64,000 nt of DNA from Atopobiaceae bacterium (lineage in GTDB: Bacteria > Actinomycetota > Coriobacteriia > Coriobacteriales > Atopobiaceae): contig JAFWIE010000081.1 in the NCBI GenBank assembly GCA_017533825.1, positions 1-64,000 on the forward strand. Direction: 5' to 3'. Position 1 is the first letter of the stretch. Each line of letters starts with the position of its first letter. Position numbers and translations under genes: made by a program. The notes beneath the pieces are model-generated. The model saw only the letters and a program-made list of their open reading frames with translations. It had not been told where the DNA came from and searched no databases. Positions 34,116 through 41,022 of the stretch are shown here, piece after piece.

Positions 34116-34595
34116 ATGGCAAAGACTCTAGTGGCATACTTCAGCGCAAGCGGCACAACCGCCAAGGTGGCGAAGGACCTCGCCACAGCGATGAGCGCAG
34201 ACCTCTTCGAAATCGCGGCCGCTCAGCCCTACACGCGCGCTGACCTCAACTGGAACGACAAGGGCAGCCGCTCGTCGATCGAGATGAACGACGAGTCATG
34301 TCGGCCAGCCATCGCAGGAACGGTTGACGACGTGGAAGCATACGACACGGTGTTTGTGGGCTTCCCCGTGTGGTGGTACGTCGAGCCGCGCATCATCGAC
34401 ACGTTCCTCGAAGCATACGACTTCTCTGGAAAGACAATCGTCCCCTTTGCGACGAGCGGCGGAAGCGGCCTGGGACGCGCGCCGAAACGCATGCGGGCGC
34501 TTGCGCCCGGTGCGACCGTGCTGCCAGGCGGTACCTTAAACGGTCATCCTTCCAAGGCAAAGCTCGCAGCTTGGGCTGAGGACGCACTGCGGTAA
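34116..34595 (+). CDS. Flavodoxin
   Basis: The 159-residue protein has the flavodoxin FMN loop KTLVAYFSASGTTAKVAKDLA (residues 3-23) and the later aromatic FMN-contacting segments FVGFPVWWYVEPRIIDTFLE and FATSGGSGLGRAPKRM. It transfers electrons between cytoplasmic reductases and acceptors; this long-chain variant resembles YwiC/flavodoxin_4 proteins of Firmicutes and Coriobacteria. AGAAGGGGGC precedes ATG 34116. It is monocistronic, ended by a hairpin at 34652. Confidence 0.9.
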   Translation: MAKTLVAYFSASGTTAKVAKDLATAMSADLFEIAAAQPYTRADLNWNDKGSRSSIEMNDESCRPAIAGTVDDVEAYDTVFVGFPVWWYVEPRIIDTFLEAYDFSGKTIVPFATSGGSGLGRAPKRMRALAPGATVLPGGTLNGHPSKAKLAAWAEDALR

Positions 34596-34651
34596 ACCTG
34601 AGCTAGAGTGCCTGACAAGACGTCCAGAAACGTCCGAGGACGTCCCAAGAG

Positions 34652-34684
34652 ACTGCCCACGAGGGGTGACCTCTCGTGGGCAGT
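34652..34684. terminator. Bidirectional terminator-like hairpin
   Basis: ACTGCCCACGAG pairs perfectly with CTCGTGGGCAGT (12 bp, 9-base loop) between the convergent flavodoxin and 34753 genes. No U-tract. Confidence 0.65.
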
Positions 34685-34752
34685 TGTGCGTCACTTCGCG
34701 CGCCTCGACGGCCTCCACGCTCCCACAAGAAGAACGTAGTCGGCCGGAGAAC

Positions 34753-35235
34753 CTAGCGCACCTTGAGTGAGGAGATGATGCTCTCGTAAGCGTGGCGATT
34801 CGCCTCCGCCCTCTGCGAGCGCGTGTAATAGTTCAGCGTGTAGCAGCGAATGCCATACTTGAATACCATGATCTCGCCCTCTTGCTCCGTATCCTCAACC
34901 GTGTACGAGAAGCGGAATCCTTGCGCCGGAGCATCGGCACCTTCCACCGAACGCTCGAAGAAGCCATCGTTTCGATACCCGCTGCCGGGACGACACCGCG
35001 CGAACTTCTTGTCAACCCGCATGGCGAGCGACTTCTCGTTCACGAACTTCGAGACGAATTTGCTCGAATCCTTCCACGTAACGTGCACCATCATGTGCCG
35101 CTTCGTATCGCGCACGCCCCACATACGGGTGTACTTGGCTCCAATGAGCATCTCCAGCTCTTGGTGCTCGATGGGTTCGAAGCCCTTCGGCAGCCACACT
35201 TGAAGCCATTCGTTATCAATCAAAACGGTCTTCAT
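34753..35235 (-). CDS. Hypothetical cytoplasmic protein, 160 residues
   Basis: I do not recognise a family. The protein has no signal peptide or membrane segment. Alternating hydrophobic strands (VLIDNEWLQVWLPKGFEPI, HMMVHVTWKD, FRFSYTVED, GEIMVFKYGIRCYTLNYYT) and a C-terminal helix ending SIISSLKVR suggest an alpha/beta fold with a curved sheet. The final 'single beta-sheet then YESIISSLK' layout recalls PsbP/LpqN-like or DUF1795-like stress proteins, but without certainty. AAGGAGG precedes ATG 35235. The next gene on the same strand upstream is a CPBP protease 80 bases away. Confidence 0.7.
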   Translation of the reverse strand: MKTVLIDNEWLQVWLPKGFEPIEHQELEMLIGAKYTRMWGVRDTKRHMMVHVTWKDSSKFVSKFVNEKSLAMRVDKKFARCRPGSGYRNDGFFERSVEGADAPAQGFRFSYTVEDTEQEGEIMVFKYGIRCYTLNYYTRSQRAEANRHAYESIISSLKVR

Positions 35236-35315
35236 TCCTGTCCTCCTTCGCGTTGTATCGCCCTCACCTGCCAGCCCTCACCTGCCAGCCCTCGCGTTGT
35301 AGCACCTCTTTGGCG

Positions 35316-36218
35316 CTACGCACTCCGCAAGGGAGAGAGGCGCCACAGAGAGACGGCGCCCAAGACAATCAGCGGAATGCCCGCCACGAGCCCGAGCGGC
35401 GTGGGCCCATAGAGAGTCGTCCCAACGGAACAAAAGCCGAGCCCCACGTTCGCGATTGCGTTGAAGGCACCGTGGGCGAGCGCACACGGCCACACGCTTT
35501 CGGAGCGTTTCCGCAGGTACGAGAGGCAGCATGCCATCGCGGTGCACAGCAGCGTCATCGTGAGTATGCCCGCAACGGGAAAGCCCGCGTAACCCATGCC
35601 GTAGTTGTGCCCCATGGCGATAGCTGGCGCGTGCCACAACCCCCAGATGACACCCGAGGCGAGGGCGGCAGCACGTTCGGACATGTGTTCAGCGAGCGTA
35701 GGGAACAGCATGCCGCGCCAGCCAACCTCCTCACCGAACGCGGGAATCATGTTGATGAACGGCGCAACCGCAAGGGACAAGGCCAAGGTCATTGCGAGCG
35801 TGACGGGGACTGGGGGCATCTGTGCCGTCAGCTGATCGGCCGACTGCCCCGCCGCCGCAGCTATCGCTTGCAAGGAGGAATTCATGGTCGGGTCGAACCA
35901 TTGCGGGTTCAGCGCAAAGAAGACGACATCGCCCAGCAGGGTGATTGCCGCGGGCACAAACCAGGCAAGCAAGTACGAGCCGATGCTCTGCTTGACGCGC
36001 GGCCGCACAGCAAGGTCGATGCGCCCTTCGGGCGCGCTCACGAGATTCGCGACGAGCGCACCGACGAGCGGGAAGAACATGCTGAGGGCAATGAGGCCCA
36101 TCATGACCGGCGAGGAGCTCTCGCCATGAGCGAACGTGCCCAGCGCGATGCCCGCGGGAATCATCAGGCCCCACGTAAGACCAAACGTTACGGCAAGGTA
36201 TACGGCAAGACGCTTCAT
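35316..36218 (-). CDS. CPBP-family intramembrane metalloprotease
   Basis: The 300-residue membrane protein has about eight hydrophobic segments and the CPBP/CAAX protease motifs: motif 1 GEEVGWRG (EExxxR), motif 2 GLWHAPA (FxxxH type) and motif 3 HGAFNAI (HxxxN). Relatives process prenylated or other membrane substrates, or act in bacteriocin immunity. ATG 36218 is supported by CAGGGGG; the frame starts earlier at 36275 without a ribosome site. It lies about 1.3 kb from the GG-leader peptide gene, which makes a link to peptide processing or immunity worth testing, but no direct evidence exists. Confidence 0.88.
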   Translation of the reverse strand: MKRLAVYLAVTFGLTWGLMIPAGIALGTFAHGESSSPVMMGLIALSMFFPLVGALVANLVSAPEGRIDLAVRPRVKQSIGSYLLAWFVPAAITLLGDVVFFALNPQWFDPTMNSSLQAIAAAAGQSADQLTAQMPPVPVTLAMTLALSLAVAPFINMIPAFGEEVGWRGMLFPTLAEHMSERAAALASGVIWGLWHAPAIAMGHNYGMGYAGFPVAGILTMTLLCTAMACCLSYLRKRSESVWPCALAHGAFNAIANVGLGFCSVGTTLYGPTPLGLVAGIPLIVLGAVSLWRLSPLRSA

Positions 36219-36396
36219 CGAAACCCCCTGAAGAACGATTGGGACCAGCTTCACCGCCCATCTCAACCCGCGCATCGATTATACGCGCGCCGCACTGCCC
36301 CGGCGTCTAGGTTACGATATCAAGGTCATCGAAAAGACCCCGAGATGGGAATGGCCCATAGGTCACGGAACCCAAAGAGGGAGAAGAGGAGCTGAC

Positions 36397-37371
36397 ATGC
36401 CGCGAACGATCTGTGCCTGCGTCGAATGGTTGAGTGAGGAGCAACGCGAACACATCCGCTCCGTCGCCTCCGGCTTGGGATTCCAAGTCGAATTCTTCAT
36501 ACCCGGGGAATGGGATGCGGCAAAGAAGTGCCTGCAGCACGCCGAAGTCTTTTTCGGCCACTCATCCGGGCTGCTCGCCGCCGCAGGCCCGCAACTCCAG
36601 TGGTACTGCTGCACCTTCGCAGGCGTCGACCGATTCTGCAGCGACCCATCGCTCTTCGCCAATCCGGACTGTCTGCTCTCCAATTCGTCCGGCTGCTACG
36701 ACGAGACCATCGCCGAGCACATGGTGATGACCACCTTCATGCTGTTGCGCCGCATCCCTGCCTACCAGCGCATCACGCAGGCGCGGAGTTGGGAGAACCA
36801 GCTCCCCATCCGCTCCATACGCGAGGTCAACATCTGCGTTCTCGGCGCGGGAAACATCGGGTCCGCGTATGCCGAGAAGGCCCTTGCCCTCGGCGCGCGA
36901 CCCATCGTAGGCGTGAGCCGAAGCGGCCGGGCACGCGCCCCGTTTGAGCGCATCGTTGCCTTCGAGCAGCTCAACGAGGTACTTCCCTCCGCCGACGTCC
37001 TGGCCATGGCCCTGCCCGGCACGCCCGAGACAACGCACATCCTCGATGCCCACCGCATCGCCCTGCTTCCCGAAAGTGCCGTCGTCATCAACGTCGGCCG
37101 AGGCTCCGCGGTCGACCAGCCGGCACTCATCGCCGCGCTCGAGAGCGGACACCTCGGTGGAGCGGCTCTCGACGTGATGACGCCCGAACCGCTGCCTGTC
37201 GACGATCCGCTATGGGATGCGCCGAACGTCTTCCTCACGCCGCACGTCTCGGGCAACATGACCATGGGCTGGACGCGCACCCGCTGCGTCGAGCTCTTCT
37301 GTGAGGACCTGCGCAACTACGCCGCTGGCCGCCCGCTCGAGCGCCTCGTCGATCGCACTCTCGGGTACTGA
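36397..37371 (+). CDS. D-isomer-specific 2-hydroxyacid dehydrogenase
   Basis: The 324-residue NAD(P)-dependent protein has the Rossmann motif VLGAGNIGSAYAE near residue 148. The catalytic residues are Arg in INVGRGSAVDQ, Glu in MTPEPLP and His in LTPHVSGNM, arranged as in phosphoglycerate, glyoxylate and 2-ketoacid reductases. It interconverts D-2-hydroxyacids and 2-ketoacids; it lacks an ACT domain, so it is not the long SerA type. AGAGGAGCTGAC precedes the ATG. It is the gene immediately upstream of the GG-leader peptide gene, separated by a 21-bp tandem repeat and a predicted promoter. Confidence 0.88.
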   Translation: MPRTICACVEWLSEEQREHIRSVASGLGFQVEFFIPGEWDAAKKCLQHAEVFFGHSSGLLAAAGPQLQWYCCTFAGVDRFCSDPSLFANPDCLLSNSSGCYDETIAEHMVMTTFMLLRRIPAYQRITQARSWENQLPIRSIREVNICVLGAGNIGSAYAEKALALGARPIVGVSRSGRARAPFERIVAFEQLNEVLPSADVLAMALPGTPETTHILDAHRIALLPESAVVINVGRGSAVDQPALIAALESGHLGGAALDVMTPEPLPVDDPLWDAPNVFLTPHVSGNMTMGWTRTRCVELFCEDLRNYAAGRPLERLVDRTLGY

Positions 37372-37430
37372 CGACCACGCGCCGCAAGCCGACGACCACG
37401 GGCCGCAAGCCGACAACCACGGGCCGCAAA
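37370..37430. repeat. 21-bp tandem repeat, three copies
   Basis: Units GACGACCACGNGCCGCAAGCC start at 37370, 37391 and 37412. The first unit overlaps the stop codon of the dehydrogenase. Confidence 0.75.
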
Positions 37431-37446
37431 TTCTTCCAATTATTCT

Positions 37447-37475
37447 GAGACACGAGCGGGATGGGCGCGTATATC
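37447..37475 (+). promoter_or_regulatory. Predicted sigma-A-type promoter for the leader-peptide gene
   Basis: GAGACA at 37447-37452 and TATATC at 37470-37475 are spaced by 17 bases, a fair match to TTGACA/TATAAT. This would give a ~38-base untranslated leader to ATG 37520. Confidence 0.35.
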
Positions 37476-37519
37476 TTGGCAGCAAGCAAGAAAGCAACCG
37501 AATGCAAAGGAGCAGTGCA

Positions 37520-37708
37520 ATGACGAACGACACCACCAAGCAGAACCCCACCGTCGAGGTCGAGTCCGGCAGCGAGGCCGAACTCAACGAGGAGACGCTC
37601 GAGCAGATGAGTGGCGGGAAGCGTCGCTTCGAGTTGAGGTTCATCCCCACGTGCAAGCCTGAGGAGCCCAGCGAGCCCAAGGACGGCGGTGCCACCGGCG
37701 GGTGGTAA
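37520..37708 (+). CDS. Double-glycine leader peptide, putative RiPP/bacteriocin precursor (62 residues)
   Basis: The 62-residue peptide starts MTNDTTKQNPTVEVESGSEA, then ELNEETLEQMSGG ending at residue 33. This is a classic double-glycine leader with an L-x3-E/T-L-x2-M-SGG pattern recognised by C39 peptidase-containing exporters. The 29-residue core that follows is KRRFELRFIPTCKPEEP..., with one Cys, alternating basic and hydrophobic start and a Pro/Glu- and Gly-rich end (DGGATGGW). AAAGGAG precedes ATG 37520. A promoter is predicted upstream and a strong terminator follows, so it is a single-gene unit. The adjacent transporter is FtsX type, not a C39 exporter. The mature product is unknown. 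Confidence 0.72.
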   Translation: MTNDTTKQNPTVEVESGSEAELNEETLEQMSGGKRRFELRFIPTCKPEEPSEPKDGGATGGW

Positions 37709-37730
37709 GAGCATCGCAACAGGAAGACGT

Positions 37731-37767
37731 GAGCGGGGTGGCACGGTGCCGCCCCGCTCTTTGTTAC
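37731..37767 (+). terminator. Rho-independent terminator after the leader-peptide gene
   Basis: GAGCGGGGTGGC pairs with GCCGCCCCGCTC through a small loop, followed by TTTGTT. It is the clearest intrinsic terminator in the window. Confidence 0.85.
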
Positions 37768-37791
37768 TCTCGGACCGTAATTCTTCGACCC

Positions 37792-40236
37792 TCACTCCTG
37801 CACCTTCATGGCCTCGGCCAGACCGACGCGACGGATGTGCCGTATGTGGATGACCGCAACCGCGACGTAGGCCACTGCACCGATAGCCACGACCTCCGCC
37901 ATGAGAGCGGGCGCCACGTAAAGCTCGAGGTTGCCGGAGTAGCGATCCATCACGATACGCACAAAGACGTCACACAGCCAGATGACGAACGGTAGGCTCG
38001 CCACGAGGCTCGCAAGCACCGTCACCGTGATGGCGCGCACATAGAGCCGCTGAATCTCCCCGTTGCGGTAGCCAAAGACCTTCATGTAACTGATGTAGCG
38101 GCTCGAGCGATCGATGACCGTCTTTGTGAGCAGGTACACCAGAATGAGGTAGACCGGCACGGCAAACGCCACGACCATGTCCATCATGTCCCCGAACGAC
38201 TCTTCCATCTGCTCGGCAGAGCTTCCCATAGAGTCAGGCGTGATGTCGGTCGCGAGGTATCGTTGGTCGAGGTCCAGCGCCTCGTCGGACGCATAGCCCA
38301 AGAAGCGGTCCTCGTCCTCCCCCAGTAGCCGATTGAGCGCGCCCATCTCTAGGTAGACGTTCATGTTTGCCGAACTGCCCCAAACGCCGCTCACCTCGAG
38401 CTCATAGGTCTTGTTCGTGTACTTGTCAAAGAGCCTCAGCATGTCCCCGGGCTCGATTCGGCACTTCTGAGAGAGACCCGACCCCACCACCACGGCGCCA
38501 TCGGACACGTCCACCCCATCCCAGTAGCGCGAGTCGTCGGCGATACCGTAGACGGTGACTTCCTCGGAGCTGTCGGTGACGACGTGCGCCACCTCGAACG
38601 ACGCCGCCACGAACTTCTCGGCCTGCGCGATGCGTTCCTCACCGTTGTCCGTCGTGTTCACGGGATGCGCGTCCTCGTCCAAGTCCATGGTGCGCAACAT
38701 CGCGCGTGCATAGCCCACCATCCCCAGGTCCCGCATGGGATCGTCGGTCTGGAGCAACTCCTCAACCGAAGCGTAGGCCGCGCGTTCCTCCGCCGTACCC
38801 TCCAGCTCCAGCGGCGCCTTGAGCAGGTAGATGTGCTCTGCCACGACGTCGCTTCTGAGCAGGTCGGCGTAGTGCTCCACGAGCGGCATCAGGCACAGGC
38901 CAAAGAGCAGGAACAGGCTGCAGAACGCAATGCCAAAGAAGAGCACCACGAAGTGCGAAAGGTTGCGTAAGAACACCCGCAGCTGGAAGCGCCGAACGAA
39001 GCTCAGCCACACGGGCAGCGGCAGCGTGGCACGACGACTGCGACTGGCTATCTCGCGCCGCAGGAACGCGAGCGGAGTGAAGCGCAGCTTGCGCGCCAGG
39101 CCTATAAGCGTGACCACCTCAAGCAGCGCGAACGGCACCGCCGTGGTGAGGACGAATACACGCTGGCTGAAGGTGTACTCATAGGGCGGCAGGCTGTACG
39201 AGCCGTAGTAGAGCTCTTGCATGGGCGTGCTCATGAACGTCAGCCCCACAACGTTGCCCACCGCACAGCCCAGCACCCCGATGATGGTGGGCAGCACCAT
39301 GTAGTGCGCCATGATCTCGCGCTTGCGGTACCCCGATGCAAGCAGCGTGCCGATGACCGCCGACTCCTGCTCGATGGTGGCGTTCGTAAGCACCACAAAG
39401 ACGAACGCCATGATCACCACGAGCAGCATGACCAGGACCTCCCACATGCCTTGGTCGCTCTCCACGTCGTCAGTGGCAAAGAAGATGGCCTTGTTGTCGA
39501 ACTCGTAGTCCACCAGATCCGTGAGCACCTCGTCGTGGTCGCCCAGCAGGTCCGCCATGTCGCGCTCGAAGTCGGTGCGCGCCGCCAAATCCATCGCACG
39601 GTCATCGAGAATCACGTCGTAACGGTAGTCGCGCTTTGCGCCTGCCATGAGCTGGAATCCCTCTGGCGTCACGAGCGCCACAGTGAACGTGGTGGAGTTG
39701 AAGATCATGTCGGTGTTCTTCTCCATGAGGCACTCGTAATCCGAGACCGACATGATGCCGCACACCGTGACGTCGTGCCCGTTGACGGTCACGACGTCTC
39801 CAACGTGCACGTCATTGTTTGCGCACCACACACGATCGAGCGCAATCTGGTCCTCGGCCGCAGGCGCCTCGCCCTCGAAGTAGTAGCTGCGGTTGACGTC
39901 GACGCGGTTCTCTTGGTTGATCAGGCGGCAGTTGGTCGCACGCTTCTCACCTGCAACGAGCAGGGGCACATCGGCCGTGAAGTCCTCGTGCACGGTGCAA
40001 CCCATCGCCTCGACCGCCTCGAGGGACGCGCGCGCCGCCTCGAACTGCGTGACGAAGTGGCAGTCCTCCACCCGGTGCCGCTCGTGCATGTCCTCCTGCA
40101 GGACTTGGATGCTGTATGCCGCCGAGAGAAAGCCCGAACCCATCATGATGGCAAAGAGGAACAGCAAGAATATGCCCAGGTACTTGCCCAAGTTGTGACG
40201 GAACTCGCGCGGAAGGCGCTTCGCAAGCGGAGACAT
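37792..40236 (-). CDS. FtsX-like ABC transporter permease
   Basis: The 814-residue permease has an N-terminal membrane segment (RHNLGKYLGIFLLFLFAIMMGSGF), a large extracytoplasmic domain, and a three-segment FtsX core around residues 260-400 (VLVMLLVVIMAFVFVVLTNA; IMAHYMVLPTIIGVLGCAVGNVVGL). A second set follows in the C-terminal half (YLILVYLLTKTVIDR). It belongs to the MacB/LolE-like mechanotransmission type. It follows the ATPase gene with only six bases between. Together with the ATPase and the heptad-repeat protein upstream it forms a three-gene operon, likely for envelope, lipid or peptide resistance functions. Confidence 0.9.
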   Translation of the reverse strand: MSPLAKRLPREFRHNLGKYLGIFLLFLFAIMMGSGFLSAAYSIQVLQEDMHERHRVEDCHFVTQFEAARASLEAVEAMGCTVHEDFTADVPLLVAGEKRATNCRLINQENRVDVNRSYYFEGEAPAAEDQIALDRVWCANNDVHVGDVVTVNGHDVTVCGIMSVSDYECLMEKNTDMIFNSTTFTVALVTPEGFQLMAGAKRDYRYDVILDDRAMDLAARTDFERDMADLLGDHDEVLTDLVDYEFDNKAIFFATDDVESDQGMWEVLVMLLVVIMAFVFVVLTNATIEQESAVIGTLLASGYRKREIMAHYMVLPTIIGVLGCAVGNVVGLTFMSTPMQELYYGSYSLPPYEYTFSQRVFVLTTAVPFALLEVVTLIGLARKLRFTPLAFLRREIASRSRRATLPLPVWLSFVRRFQLRVFLRNLSHFVVLFFGIAFCSLFLLFGLCLMPLVEHYADLLRSDVVAEHIYLLKAPLELEGTAEERAAYASVEELLQTDDPMRDLGMVGYARAMLRTMDLDEDAHPVNTTDNGEERIAQAEKFVAASFEVAHVVTDSSEEVTVYGIADDSRYWDGVDVSDGAVVVGSGLSQKCRIEPGDMLRLFDKYTNKTYELEVSGVWGSSANMNVYLEMGALNRLLGEDEDRFLGYASDEALDLDQRYLATDITPDSMGSSAEQMEESFGDMMDMVVAFAVPVYLILVYLLTKTVIDRSSRYISYMKVFGYRNGEIQRLYVRAITVTVLASLVASLPFVIWLCDVFVRIVMDRYSGNLELYVAPALMAEVVAIGAVAYVAVAVIHIRHIRRVGLAEAMKVQE

Positions 40237-40242
40237 CCGGGC

Positions 40243-41004
40243 CTACCAGGTAAGCTCGCGAGCAGGCAGGAGATGCTCGTTGCGCACATCCTCGCCGATC
40301 TGGCCGTCACGCAGCCGCAGAATGTGGTGACTCATATGACGAATCGCATCGTTGTGCGTGACGATGACCATGGTGCATCCATACTCGCGGTTGACGCGCT
40401 CCATGAGCTCCAGAATCTCCTTGGACGTGTGGTAGTCCAAGGCCCCCGTCGGCTCGTCGCAAAGCAGGAGGCTGGGATTCTTCGCGAGGGCACGACCGAT
40501 GGCGCAGCGCTGCTGCTGGCCGCCAGACACCTGGTTGGGAAACTTGCCCCGGTGTTCCCACAAGCCCAGCGAGTGAAGCAGGTCGTCCACAGGCAGCGGG
40601 CCGCGGGAGAGGTACTGACAGACCTCGATGTTTTCGCGTATGGTAAGGTCGGGCACGAGATTGTAGAACTGAAAGATGAACCCAAGCTCGCGGCGGCGGT
40701 ATTCCACGAGCGCGCGGTCCTTGAGCTTGCAAATGTCCGTGCCACCCACACAGATGGAACCAGAATCGGCCGGCTCCAGGCCGCCCACCATGTTGAGGAA
40801 GGTGGACTTGCCGCTGCCCGAGGGACCGAAGAGCACACAGATCTCGCCCTTGTCGATGGTGCAAGAGATGCCCCGCAGGACCTGCGTGCGCGCCTCTCCC
40901 TCGCCGTAGCTCTTCGTGAGATCGCTGACGGAGAGAAACCCTTGCTGCAAATCGTTCTGCTCCTGCGCGCGCGGCTCCGTTCGCGCAACCGTGTTTCGTG
41001 CCAT
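40243..41004 (-). CDS. ABC transporter ATPase (MacB/LolD type)
   Basis: The 253-residue ATPase has Walker A GPSGSGKS (near residue 60), the Q-loop [19 protein letters not shown], signature [19 protein letters not shown], Walker [13 protein letters not shown] and switch HND. The FQFYNL Q-loop and PTGALD are typical of the MacB/LolD/FtsE branch that works with FtsX permeases. It starts 18 bases after the stop of the heptad-repeat gene. It pairs with the permease at 37792. Confidence 0.93.
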   Translation of the reverse strand: MARNTVARTEPRAQEQNDLQQGFLSVSDLTKSYGEGEARTQVLRGISCTIDKGEICVLFGPSGSGKSTFLNMVGGLEPADSGSICVGGTDICKLKDRALVEYRRRELGFIFQFYNLVPDLTIRENIEVCQYLSRGPLPVDDLLHSLGLWEHRGKFPNQVSGGQQQRCAIGRALAKNPSLLLCDEPTGALDYHTSKEILELMERVNREYGCTMVIVTHNDAIRHMSHHILRLRDGQIGEDVRNEHLLPARELTW

Positions 41005-41022
41005 AGCAAATCGCCCCCGCCG

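Noticed and set aside
25435..37708. Radical SAM enzyme and GG-leader peptide as one biosynthetic system
   Set aside because: They are 11 kb apart with unrelated genes between and the peptide is its own transcription unit. The link is possible but not supported by the sequence.
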